DNA of 21,115 nucleotides from Silene noctiflora. Lineage: Eukaryota; Streptophyta; Magnoliopsida; Caryophyllales; Caryophyllaceae. The first letter of the stretch is position 1. Each line of letters starts with the position of its first letter. The translations under genes were made by a program, and so were the position numbers. This document shows positions 11,301 through 20,004 of the stretch, in pieces. The notes below the pieces were generated by a model. That model did no database searches. It saw only the letters and a list, made by a program, of their open reading frames with translations, and was not told the origin of the DNA. The DNA lies in NCBI GenBank assembly GCA_009801015.1, contig VHZZ01002985.1, positions 25,438-46,552 of the forward strand. Direction: 5' to 3'.

Positions 11301-13100
11301 AAAATTGTGTCCCGATGACCCATAATGGAATTGGGGATAGAATTGCATCCCTTCTTCACAATAAAAAGAAGCAGAATCAGTTTAGAGAGTCATTTTGTTT
11401 CACTCCATTTAATACAAAATCCTAAAATAGTTACTCTTTGAGACTCCATTGGAAATAGAAGATTCCAAGAACAAAGAACCCAAATATGTTAGGAATTTTA
11501 CTTTCAGGGTTTTGACTCAATTTTGTACATTGTTAATAATGTGACACTCTCAAATTAGGTGTCCAACATATAAAACCTTCATGCCCATGAAACTAATGCA
11601 ATTATTGCAATGAGATGTAATCTTACAAAAGATTAACATCATGAACATGTCGGACGTTTTTATTAAAACTTTTAAACATTGCCATAGATGCCCTGGTGTC
11701 AAAATGGTATGCCAAAGGTGTCAGGTAATTTGCTAGGAGATATTTGACTTTGGAGGTCAATCAATGTCAACTTTGACCATTAATTTCTCCAAAGATATGA
11801 TTATAAACACTGTAAAATTTAGTAAGGTTGATTTCTAAAGGACAACTATGTTCATACTATGAGTAATATTCGCCATGGGAAGACTGGATGAACTGTGTGA
11901 TTCAATAACTCTATATTGCCTAGTCCAACAGTTTCAGCCACATCTACTATCTAACAGCAACAATATTAAAACATTGAGGAAAGTAAAGTCAACCGTAAAC
12001 TGACATGTATCTTGGTTCGATGCTCTTGGAGGATCCTTGCAGCACCAAGCAACATTGCGACATGAGCATCATGACCACAAGCGTGCATTTTGCCAGGCAC
12101 TTTACTCTTGTGTTCCCATTCTACCAGTTCCTACAAGATTCAATATTCTTCATAAGATTCTCACCAACCTGAAACTTTCCTTTCAATCTTCTCTTCTCAA
12201 AATGCTTAAAGCACTCATCTTTATCTCAGGTCGGTAATATACATGCAATCAAACACTTGACAACGCAGACCATTACCAAGTCTCCACTCCATTTCCATCA
12301 CCAAGCCCCACTATATTTTAAGAAGTATATGCATAATTCAGACACGAACAATAATCATAAACAGTGTTATGTCCAATGACAGCAACCCTACCATTCAGCC
12401 TCACCACAGACTAGTTCAAACTAGTGACATTAATTAATGACAAACATCTTAAACATAAATTCTCATAATTCAGCCATCAAAAAGTACACAAAGCAAGCAT
12501 CTATCTACCTTTTACCTGAAAATTACTACACCAGTACCAGGATACTGATTCCAGAAACCTATTAAATTTAACCTTATAATGACAAAAAAAAAACTCATCA
12601 AAAATATGCAAGCATCCAAATATGTCAATACAACATTACCCCAGCGCCTCAATGGCCACACAAATTGGTTAGCAACACAAAGAGGCCGTTTCCAAACACA
12701 TCCAAAAATAGAAACAACTTTATTTAAGCATTACCTGAATGGGGAGAGCATCCATATCAGCTCTCAATGCAACAAATGGAGGCTTCCCAGTACCAATATA
12801 ACCAAGAATACCAGTAACAGCAACTGGGTATTTGTAATTAACACCCAATTTATCCAATTCATCCCTAATAACTTTACTAGTTTCAAATTCCTCAAACCCA
12901 AGTTCAGGATTCTCATGTAATTTCCTCCTAATTTTCACCATCCACTCAAAAAAATCAGATCTTTGTGTTTGATTAATAAAATACTTTGGGATCTCTTCAA
13001 CCTCATTTGAGTTCATGTAAGTGTTACAAAATGAGAGTTTTACAAGTAACAATAAGTTTAAAGACAAATACACAAAAACCCACTTGTAAAATCTCATCAT
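8318..13100 (-). CDS. IAA-amino acid hydrolase ILR1-like (M20D amidohydrolase), five exons
   Basis: On the minus strand, exons 13100-12735, 12130-12005, 11108-10794, 9661-9533 and 8722-8318 join to 446 codons. All four introns are phase 0 with GT-AG ends. The enzyme family hydrolyses auxin-amino acid conjugates to free IAA. A hydrophobic signal peptide covers about residues 3-23, and the protein ends KKHDEL, an ER-retention signal. Metal-site residues match the family pattern: C140 and H142 in [12 protein letters not shown]176 in FQPGEEG, H200 in GLHVN and H402 in SEHNPLF. The dimerization-domain block [20 protein letters not shown] is in exon 3, and GSEDFSFYQ and [13 protein letters not shown] are in exon 5. 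The start was set at tandem ATGs (13100/13097) directly before the signal peptide. An in-frame ATG at 13178 would add 26 residues. Substrate preference and the exact ILR1/ILL subgroup are not resolved. Confidence 0.94.
8723..9532 (-). other. Intron 4 of the hydrolase gene with a decayed repeat
   Basis: An 810-bp intron. Around 9070-9200 it contains inverted GTGTCCA/TGGACAC motifs and a CATGTTGCTCGGACA segment resembling non-autonomous plant transposon debris. A T-run (16 T, about 9282-9297) lies near the middle. The boundaries of the insertion could not be set. Confidence 0.4.
9662..10793 (-). other. Intron 3 of the hydrolase gene
   Basis: A 1,132-bp AT-rich intron. ATACGGAGTA at 10251-10260 and TACGGAGGTAG at 10387-10397 resemble ends of Stowaway-type elements but do not make a clear inverted-repeat pair. 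No gene or structured RNA was recognised. Confidence 0.45.
11109..12004 (-). other. Intron 2 of the hydrolase gene
   Basis: An 896-bp AT-rich intron. No repeat, coding segment or structured RNA was recognised in it. Confidence 0.5.
12131..12734 (-). other. Intron 1 of the hydrolase gene
   Basis: A 604-bp AT-rich intron starting GTAATG and ending TTGTAG on the minus strand. Nothing else was recognised in it. Confidence 0.5.
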
Positions 13101-13301
13101 TTTTGTGTTATTATTATGACTACTAAACTTTGATGAACATATAGAGCAGAATAGTACAAAAAAAACATGCATCAACATAAAAAATTTGAGAAATTTGAGG
13201 TGGGATTTAATGGATTTTTCACCTCATAAAATTGATGGGAAACATTAGTGACCCATTAATGTACTAATAGAAAATGAGATAGAGATTGACCTTATATCTA
13301 C

Positions 13302-13416
13302 CATTCAACATGTTTATATATAGATATATACTCATACAGAAATGACGACCTATAGCTTGAAACGGGTCAAATATTAATGCCGTTCAATATGTTTATATAT
13401 AGACATATACTCATAT
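13302..13416 (-). promoter_or_regulatory. Duplicated TATA-bearing segment upstream of the hydrolase gene
   Basis: A ~36-bp segment at 13302-13337 is repeated with few differences at 13381-13416, a period of 79 bp. Each copy gives TATATATAAAC on the minus strand (13312-13322 and 13391-13401), 212 and 291 bp before the assigned start codon. They are the best TATA candidates for the hydrolase gene. AT-richness means chance matches are possible. Confidence 0.5.
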
Positions 13417-13746
13417 AATGCAGATGGTACGACCACTGTGTCATTTCTGTTAAAGTCATAATTAATTGAGATTCTCGGAGACTTAACAATAAAATACTGT
13501 ACTGTATACTGTATATAATAATTGTATAATTGTATAAATATCAGTTGTTATTGTGACTTTGTTAATTAAAGAAAGTGGGTCATTTTTTAGTGACAGTGGA
13601 TGGATGACCGACTGCTGTTCACATAATCACATGCCTTTGTTTATCTTGTCATGGCATTGCATTGCATCATCTTGTCTACGCATTTTCAACGTGGGTTTTT
13701 TTTCCTTTTTTTTTTTTTTTTTTTTTGGCAACAGTAAAAACAAGAC

Positions 13747-14922
13747 TTATTGTAGGAATCGTTTTGCCATGTTATGTGCATCTCGATTCCTACTCCTATG
13801 TCTAAAGCTAAAGCACAGACAATGAAAATAAGTAGATATGGCTTTGATATCCGCTATAATTCCTTTAATCTGCAAGTGTATCTCCGCTGCATCCAAGAGT
13901 TGAAGTAAAAGCTGAAGGCAGTCCGATAACACGCGGAGATGTAGGTATCCTGAGTCTCTTGCCCATACAAGGGCTCCTCGTAAACCTATTGCCTCCGCCT
14001 GAAGTGCCGATTCAGCTCGCATTTGTCCTCCCCCCGAACAAACCAACGTATCACTGTCATCAAACATGACCCAACCAAAGGCTGCCCCGTTCCTATCCCC
14101 CCAGCTCGCATCCACTCTAATCTCCTTTATAGTACACGTCCCCCCTGTTCCCACCGTGTAGATAGGCAAACCATTTCTTATCTCCTCCCTTTCATCACAA
14201 TCATCTTTCCATCCCATTTCTGAGACCTTTCTTGTCGACAGGAGGGACGCTTGCACCACCGTTCGAGCCATATCATTCCACAGCGAGAAAAATGGTCGTG
14301 GATGGAACTTTACTCCCTGGAAGAGTGACTTATTTCGGGCACACCATATGCACCATATAGTGGCACGGAATTTCACAATTCTTCCATGCTTATCTTCCAG
14401 CTGTTCCAGGAAATGGATCCAATTTATCACCCATTCTCCTATCCCTAGGTTATTGCCACTACAAGCCCTAATTCCAAGATCAGAACCCGCCCAGACTCTC
14501 AAGCTTACCTCACAATCCCTGAAGAGGTGTTCTCTGGTTTCCAAACAATCCAACTCCATAGGACACAGCCTACATAATGGATTCACACTAATTCCACGCC
14601 TCACCATTCCCGCGCCCAGTGGCAGCGTGTCCGTAATGATCTTCCAGAGTAGGATTTTCCATGTTTGTGGGATCGGTAACCTCCATAACTTTGTGCGGCA
14701 AAACTTTTTCTCAAGGGGACTAACTCTCGTTTTATCTTTGTTACTCCCATTCTCCTCCATCCAAGCGGAGAATGCAATGGCGTATCCACTTTTGACCGAG
14801 TAATCCCCACTTTTAGTGCCCTTCCAGTAAATCTCATCCCGGGTTTGTGTTTCACTGTACGGAATAGCCAAGATTTTATTCGCTGTATCCTCAGTAAAGA
14901 GGGTTCTAACCTTAGGCTCATC
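13747..14922 (-). pseudogene. LINE C-terminal zf-RVT and RNase H domains
   Basis: Still in the frame of the preceding piece, this segment holds a zf-RVT domain: SVKSGYAIAF, then WKILLWKIITDTLPLGAGMV, CRLCPMELDCLETREHLFRD with its CxxC...H pattern, and RATIWCIWCARNKSLFQG. A plant-LINE RNase H-like (RVT_3) domain follows, beginning IRVDASWGDRNGAAFGWVM and including LQAEAIGLRGALVWARD, VLSDCLQLL and NRDAHNMAKRF. It ends at TAA 13747-13749, about 20 bases before the poly(A) tail. This part is uninterrupted. Confidence 0.9.
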
Positions 14923-15842
14923 CTAAGAACCATTTCCAATACGGATGTCGTTGATCCGTAGGTCCTTTAGGTGGCAAAAGTCCTGGTGAAGCATCTCCTC
15001 TCTGGGTTCCGGGAGATCACCATCCACCCATGGTTTTGTCCATACCGGGAGGGTTGACTCCCTTCCTGGCCACCATCCCACATTATGGCCTAACAAATCC
15101 ATACCATGCCTCACGCTTCGAGCTCCCCATGATAGATTACTTCTATTTTGGCAAGATATCTCATCATCCGCTGTATTATTTCCCAAAATCTTCTTCCTAA
15201 ACACCTTGCAGAAGTAAGATTCATCCTTCGAGATAAGCCGCCAAGCGTGTTTAGCCAAAAGTGCATGATTAAGGCATTCAATATTACGGATGCCCAATCC
15301 CCCTTCACTCTTTGGTAGGCTTAAGAAATTCTTGCTGCACCAGTGGGTAGTCGTTCTCAATCTACATCCCGCCCACCAAAAATGTGACAACAGAGATTGA
15401 ATCTTTGATGTCACACTTACCGGTATTTTGAATACCGATAGAAAGAAAATAGAAAGATTTGATAGGACCGACGAGATTAATGTTAACCTACCAGCTGGTG
15501 ACATGAAAATTCCGTTCCATGAGGATATCCGTTGCATAACACCATCGACCATTCCTCGAAAGATATCCTGCTTGGATCCCTGGAAATTCGTGGGTAAGCC
15601 CAGGTATTTACCAATACCATTGTTGTTTCTGATCTTTAAAATCTGAAGACACCTTCGCGCACTACCAAGGGTCGTACTGAGACTAAAAACGACACCAGAT
15701 TTATCATCATTAATCCTTTGCCCAGAGACCTTACAAAAGTTTTCCAAGATTTTCTTGAGTGTTACCACCGCATTATTGCCGTCATGAAGGAAGAAAATAG
15801 CATCATCCGCGAAGAATAAGTGGGTTAGAGGTGGGACCCCCC
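14923..15842 (-). pseudogene. LINE reverse transcriptase, FADD motif to thumb (broken)
   Basis: After the frameshift the second frame carries LTHLFFADDAIFFLHDGNN, which holds the second and third catalytic Asp, at about 15770-15830. FCKVSGQRINDDKSGVVFS, GKYLGLPTNFQG and SHFWWAGC follow, then the linker that normally leads to zf-RVT. It stops at TAG (14923-14925), where the same frame reopens directly into DEPKVRTLFTED. The stop is therefore a single nonsense change, probably of a Trp codon. Confidence 0.9.
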
Positions 15843-17248
15843 TGACACAGGGTAATTCCTTTCATCCAACCCGATTGTTGAGCATATTGGATTTCAGCGG
15901 ACAAAACCTCCATACAAAGCAAAAACAGATAGGGTGACAAGGGATCCCCCTTTCGAAGCCCACAATTCGGCCTAAATTGTGGCATTGGCGACCCATTGAA
16001 AAGGATCTCATAGGACACCGTAGTTACACAATTCATGATAAGATCAACAAGACTTGATGAGCACCCAATCTTACGAAGGACAGCGGTAAGAAAGTTCCAT
16101 TTAACCCGATCATATGCTTTGCTCATATCAACCTTCAAAGCCAATCGCCCGCACTTCCTAGTTTTGTGTTTATTGATATTATGAATTGCCTCATGAGCCA
16201 ACAGGATATTATCCGTGATAACCCTGCCGGGGATAAAGGCGTTCTGGAACCCACTAATCAAGTAACCCATGACTTTCTCCAATCTATTTGCAATACATTT
16301 AGTGATGATCCGCATAAACACGTTGCAAAGGCTTATTGGTCGATAATCCTGGACTCGTTCAGGAGCGTCCCCCTTAGGGATGAGTGAAATGAAGGTTCTA
16401 TTCATCTCCTTGAGTATTCTACCCGAGTTAAGTATAGACAAGGCTACCCTAGTGAAGTCCTTCTTAACCAACCCCCAACACTTTTGGAAGAAAACTGCCG
16501 GGATACCGTCAGGCCCTGGAGACTTCAGAGGACCCATTTGGAAAACAGCCCGTCTGACTTCCTTTGCCGTAAAAGGTCTAGCTAAACCTCCCACGTCATC
16601 CTCCTTTATCTTCGCAGTAAAACCCTTAAAAATATTCTCATCCACACCATCATACTCATGCCTTACAGAAGGATTATTAACTTCGTATAAGTCCTCATAG
16701 AAAGACTGAAAATCTTTCCTCACCCTTTCCAGATCATATTCCCATTGGTCCTCCAAAGTTTTGATCCCACATATGAAGTTTCTACCAGCTCGCCCTTTTA
16801 CCCAATTAGAGAAATATTTGGTGCAAGTATCCCCTTCCACATTCCAACGTAGCTTTGCCCTCTGTTTCCAAAAGATCGCCGCTGCTTTCGCAAAATCACG
16901 TAACTCTTCATTTGTCTTTATGTATAGCTCCTCATCCCTATGATTTATTGCTAAGTCCATCCCTTTCTCTAATTGTTCATCAAACTCATCCCACTTCTTC
17001 TTCCATTCTCCACGTTTGTCAAGTGTCCATGATTTAACCTCATTTCGGACCAAAGCCAGCTTTCTGGTGACTCTAAAAGCTGGTGACCCCACAAACGTAG
17101 TCTCCCATGCCCGTTCAACAACCTTCCTGCAATCTCCATACTCTAAAGCCCACGCCTCCAACTTATACGGCCTTTTCTTTACATTTTGTATTAAGTGTGT
17201 GTTGTTCAACAATTCACGTCTCTCTTGAGTTTGGATACAAGAACTCAA
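15803..17248 (-). pseudogene. LINE reverse transcriptase, N-terminal part (broken)
   Basis: This frame encodes the upstream linker and the first two thirds of the reverse transcriptase. Seen are FISLIPKGD, DYRPISLCNVFMRIITKCIA, QNAFIPGRVITDNILLAHE, LKVDMSKAYDRVKW with the first catalytic Asp, and GLRKGDPLSPYLFLLCMEVL. The frame breaks after GITLCQGG in a run of six C (plus strand, 15837-15842). Removing one base would restore GVPPLTHLFFADDA, so this is a one-base insertion just before the catalytic FADD motif. No endonuclease domain precedes it. It cannot give an active enzyme as it stands. Confidence 0.92.
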
Positions 17249-17286
17249 GTTTCACAGTTGCTCTTCTCTGAAATTTATATGCTAAG

Positions 17287-17301
17287 CATTAACAATTATT
17301 G
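17287..17301. repeat. SINE target-site duplication, left copy
   Basis: CATTAACAATTATTG, matched by CATTAACAATAATTG at 17484-17498, directly flanking the A-tail end and the head end of the SINE. Confidence 0.85.
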
Positions 17302-17483
17302 TTTTTTTAGGTGTTGAGCGCGAGTATTTCCTATCGACAGCTGGATAATCTTTTCATCGGGTAGTGAAGGCAACTTATGGGTAGACCCCTCCCAAGTTTG
17401 ACTTTTAAATTCGAAAGATTAAAGAATCGAACCGTTGACCACTCGTTTAGGAGATGAGAGAGCACTTACCCTTCACTGATAAA
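17302..17483 (-). mobile_element. tRNA-derived SINE
   Basis: A 182-bp insertion read on the minus strand. It has a tRNA-like head with an A-box-like segment (GTAAGTGCTCTC, plus 17458-17469) and a B box (GGTTCGATTC, plus 17424-17433), then an unrelated body and an A7 tail (plus 17302-17308). It is bracketed by 15-bp direct repeats, CATTAACAATTATTG at 17287-17301 and CATTAACAATAATTG at 17484-17498, which differ by one base. Pol III boxes, A-tail and target-site duplication together make a SINE a firm call. It sits just beyond the 5' end of the LINE. Confidence 0.85.
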
Positions 17484-17498
17484 CATTAACAATAATTG
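17484..17498. repeat. SINE target-site duplication, right copy
   Basis: CATTAACAATAATTG, one mismatch from the left copy at 17287-17301. The single difference suggests a moderately old insertion. Confidence 0.85.
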
Positions 17499-17632
17499 TA
17501 ATAACTGTATAAACTACTTTTAGGTCTTTGTCTAGCAATAGGTGTATAAACGAAACTTTTTTCTAAAATGGAGTTGAAAACCAAAGAAATAAACAAAATA
17601 GGTTTAATTTCGAAGTAATTACCCAAATGGGT

Positions 17633-17744
17633 CCACGTCAGCACCAAAGCTGACTTTAGATTCAAGTCGTTCTCCTCATAAGCGACTACATCCTGAACAA
17701 CAAGTTACCACATCAGCACCAAAACTAGCTTCAGATTCAAGTCG
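17633..17744 (+). repeat. 37-bp direct repeat, period 75
   Basis: Segments beginning CCACRTCAGCACCAAA and ending TTCAAGTCG occur at 17633-17669 and 17708-17744 with a handful of mismatches. The surrounding 17580-17930 also has further AGTCG/GCGACT motifs. It is probably part of an unrecognised dispersed repeat. Confidence 0.7.
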
Positions 17745-18656
17745 CTAATATTAATGATTTTAAGGCTTGGAGGTTTTGAACTAAGTCGTTGAGTGAGTAG
17801 GCGACTTGGGCTGAAGACGCTCACCCTCAAAGCGATTACAATAATTTTGGAAGAAAAAAACAATAATGATCTCGCGGCTCCACAACAGGCCTCACTTCCC
17901 AACCACAACAACAAGCGTACTACAATGCCTTCTTTCTGTGCTTAAAACGTGATATACTTATCTGAAACAATTACTGTTTCAAAGATAACATATAAATTTG
18001 AGCGCAAATCTTAAATATAAATGTTCTCTTGGTGTAGTGGTTAATAGACACTAGTGTACATCTCGTGCAAATGCATGATTTTTAGAGAATAATGTATAAA
18101 GACGTTTAAATATAATAGTTCGGTAACAAAGCGGTATAATAACAAAGAATATTTGATAAATTTCACATCGAATAAGCTGGAATGACGTTTTAACTAATAC
18201 TCATAATATAGAGTTATTATACTATTGCATTTACTAAAATACGACCTTAATTAATGATTTAATTATACAATAAAATTAGAGAATTTGCAAAAGAATATAA
18301 TCAATCTGTAATATATTTATGTCAAAAGACATGAAAATGAAAAAAGGTTGTAACAAAATCAAAATATCCCGTTAATATGTGTTTAGTATTGAATTGAATG
18401 TATTAATATTTCTTTTTTATGGTATAGAATTAATATGACATGTAGTGTGAGGACCAATCATTGAGCATTTCACTTAGATAGAAAATTTTAGAGTTCTCTT
18501 ATTCTTTTAGTAGTAGGGGTATGATTAGTCTAGTTAAGTACAGGTTAATAAAGGTTATTTTGATGGTTAATTTGCAGGTTGAGAAGCATTTTTGGTGGAT
18601 TTTAGTGCATATGTCTTTGGTGTTGGTTTTGGGATGGATTTGTGTGTAATCATGGG
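17745..18656. other. AT-rich intergenic sequence
   Basis: About 0.9 kb between the direct repeat and LTR 2. Apart from a small tRNA-like insert at 18021-18105, nothing with coding or structural support was recognised. Confidence 0.5.
18021..18105 (+). mobile_element. Possible tRNA-like mini-insertion
   Basis: A degenerate A box (TGGTGTAGTGGTTAA, from 18030) and a weak B-box-like GTGCAAATGC (about 18065-18074) lie 35 bp apart. The 85-bp segment is flanked by TTAAATATAA at 18011-18020 and 18106-18115. This would fit a short or truncated SINE or tRNA-derived insertion. The flanks are AT-rich, so the repeat may be chance. It does not fold as an intact tRNA by eye. Confidence 0.35.
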
Positions 18657-18721
18657 TGTAACACCCCCACATCCCAAGGCACCTTACCAAGGACTACCTT
18701 AAGATGTAAGGATGCTACCAT

Positions 18722-18735
18722 CTCGGTTTTCCGAG
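18722..18735. repeat. LTR 2 copy of hairpin CTCGG-TTTT-CCGAG
   Basis: The same perfect 5-bp inverted repeat as at 597-610, at the homologous position of the second LTR. Its conservation between two diverged LTRs hints at function. Confidence 0.6.
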
Positions 18736-19068
18736 GTAATGAACATCACAGAAACAATAAAGAAACATTATTATAATAGATAATGTTTAAGAATACAAAA
18801 TCATCTCCTAATACGGAGTACATGGCCAAACCGAACTGAATAAAAGAAATGTAACTAATGTCTGCGGAAGCTACTACTGTGTGACTCCACCTTGCTAATC
18901 CCCCGCATGATCAGCAACCATCATAGTCAAAACCTGCTAAACAACCTGCTCACCATCCCCGAAGGGATCATCACAGTTTTCAAAACAATAAACGGGGTCA
19001 GTCAGCTGAACAATCATATGTAACATAATGTACGTAACAAACATCCCCACCATACTACACCAGTCACA

Positions 19069-19212
19069 AGTAACCGACTACACACCGAAATATGTAGCCC
19101 TGCTAGTGGAAGACCGCAACCAACCACCTAATCCACCCAAATCAGTAACTGACTACACACCGAAGTGTGTAGCCCTGCCAGTGGAAGACCGCAACCAACC
19201 ACCTAAACCACC
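19069..19212 (+). repeat. 75-bp tandem duplication inside LTR 2
   Basis: Copies start at 19069 (AGTAACCGACTACACACC) and 19144 (AGTAACTGACTACACACC) and both include TGTAGCCCTGC-AGTGGAAGACC. LTR 1 has a single equivalent at about 964-1015, so the duplication arose within this element's lineage. Confidence 0.9.
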
Positions 19213-19762
19213 CAGATACCCATGTCCCTTAATGTGCACATCCCTCCTACGCTGAGAGAACGCAGGAGGCGAACGATGGGGGTGAGTCCACCTCTCACAA
19301 TGGCTCACAAAACAACATCACCATAACCAACACCTCCAACCACCATCACCATACAACTCCACCACCACAATATAGCACAAACATATAATCATATCATAAT
19401 ACAACCGTCACATTATAGCATACAATTCGACAGACAACTGAGTAGGAAAACCTACCTTATCAGCAATATCAATCAATCAGCAAATCAGAAACCTTCCTCT
19501 ATGAATTCTCCTCCTATAACGAATTAAAACATATCATAAGACAATTTCCCCTCAAAACCCCCAAATCTGCAATTAGGGTTCAACACTATACATTAAAGAT
19601 GCGATAAGACTCTTACCCTTGAAAATCCGATCTCAAGACACGTAGAAACGTTAACAAAGCTTGGATTCTTGCTGCGGAGGTGAAGGCTAGAAGGAGAAGC
19701 AGTATGTCGTCTAGGTTTTTGTTTTGAAAAGTGTAAAAGTGACTTAATGCTTCCCGTCTCTG

Positions 19763-19770
19763 TATTTATA
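19763..19770 (-). promoter_or_regulatory. TATA box of LTR 2
   Basis: The minus strand reads TATAAATA, about 220 bp inside the LTR and just downstream of the palindrome array, where a U3 TATA box is expected. The homologous position of LTR 1 has no good match. Confidence 0.65.
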
Positions 19771-19801
19771 CTTTCCGCGCAAAACCCGACACGAACCGGA
19801 C

Positions 19802-19959
19802 ACTCGGTCAAGTGAGTGACACTCGACCGAGTAGCAGACACTCGACGGAGTGCAGGCCACTCGACCGAGTGCATTGCACTCGACCGAGTTCCCCACTCCA
19901 GAACGCTGACAGAACGACCACACGGGGCACTCGGCCGAGTACGCTGTACTCTACCGAGT
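19802..19959. repeat. Palindrome array in the U3 end of LTR 2
   Basis: Seven copies of ACTCGACCGAGT or close variants start at 19802, 19821, 19840, 19859, 19878, 19929 and 19948. The steps are 19, 19, 19, 19, 51 and 19 bp. The core is mostly GACC or GGCC, in contrast to GATC in LTR 1. In element sense the array is immediately upstream of the TATA box. Confidence 0.9.
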
Positions 19960-19989
19960 GTCCCTATACGGAAAATACCGAGTATTACA

Positions 19990-20004
19990 GTCTTCCCTCC
20001 TTAA
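19990..20004 (-). promoter_or_regulatory. Polypurine tract of retrotransposon 2
   Basis: On the minus strand a purine run, AAGGAGGGAAGA, ends one base before the LTR start TGTAATACTC. This is the plus-strand priming site of reverse transcription and fixes this LTR as the 3' one. Confidence 0.75.

Larger units (their letters stand above)
13696..17250 (-). mobile_element. Decayed, 5'-truncated LINE (non-LTR retrotransposon)
   Basis: The minus strand carries reverse transcriptase, zf-RVT and RNase H segments in the order of a plant L1-type ORF2. It ends in a poly(A) tail, seen as T8-CC-T22 at 13696-13727. ORF1 and the apurinic endonuclease domain are absent, so the copy is 5'-truncated. The right limit is approximate, because recognisable coding starts near KRPYKLEAWALE at about 17175 and the open frame is closed by a stop near 17255. 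The coding region is broken by one frameshift at 15837-15842 and one in-frame stop at 14923-14925. No convincing target-site duplication was found. It lies about 0.6 kb upstream of the hydrolase start, on the same strand. Confidence 0.9.
18657..19989 (-). mobile_element. 3' LTR of LTR retrotransposon 2
   Basis: A 1,333-bp LTR bounded by TGTAACACCCCC at 18657 and GAGTATTACA ending at 19989. Just outside its right end the minus strand reads AAGGAGGGAAGAC, a polypurine tract. This is therefore the 3' LTR of a minus-strand element whose body runs right, out of the window. It is homologous to LTR 1 over its length but clearly diverged. On the minus strand it has a TATA box at 19763-19770. A 75-bp internal tandem duplication (19069-19212) is present where LTR 1 has one copy. 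The left flank is CATGGG. The matching target-site duplication would be beyond the window. Confidence 0.85.

Noticed and set aside
13101-13178. In-frame upstream ATG (13178) adding 26 residues to the hydrolase
   Set aside because: The signal peptide begins right at the tandem ATGs at 13100/13097. The extension would put a second hydrophobic stretch and an Asn run in front. Not excluded.
13690-17290. Target-site duplication of the LINE
   Set aside because: I compared the sequence next to the poly(A) tail (CATTTTCAACGTGGG) with the 5' side and found only partial resemblance, so none is claimed.
18030-18100. A functional tRNA gene
   Set aside because: There is an A-box-like start, but the B box is poor and no acceptor or T stem closes.
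18522-18648. Short hydrophobic open frame of about 42 codons just before LTR 2
   Set aside because: No family resemblance, no upstream exon evidence, and AT-rich composition. Chance is likely.
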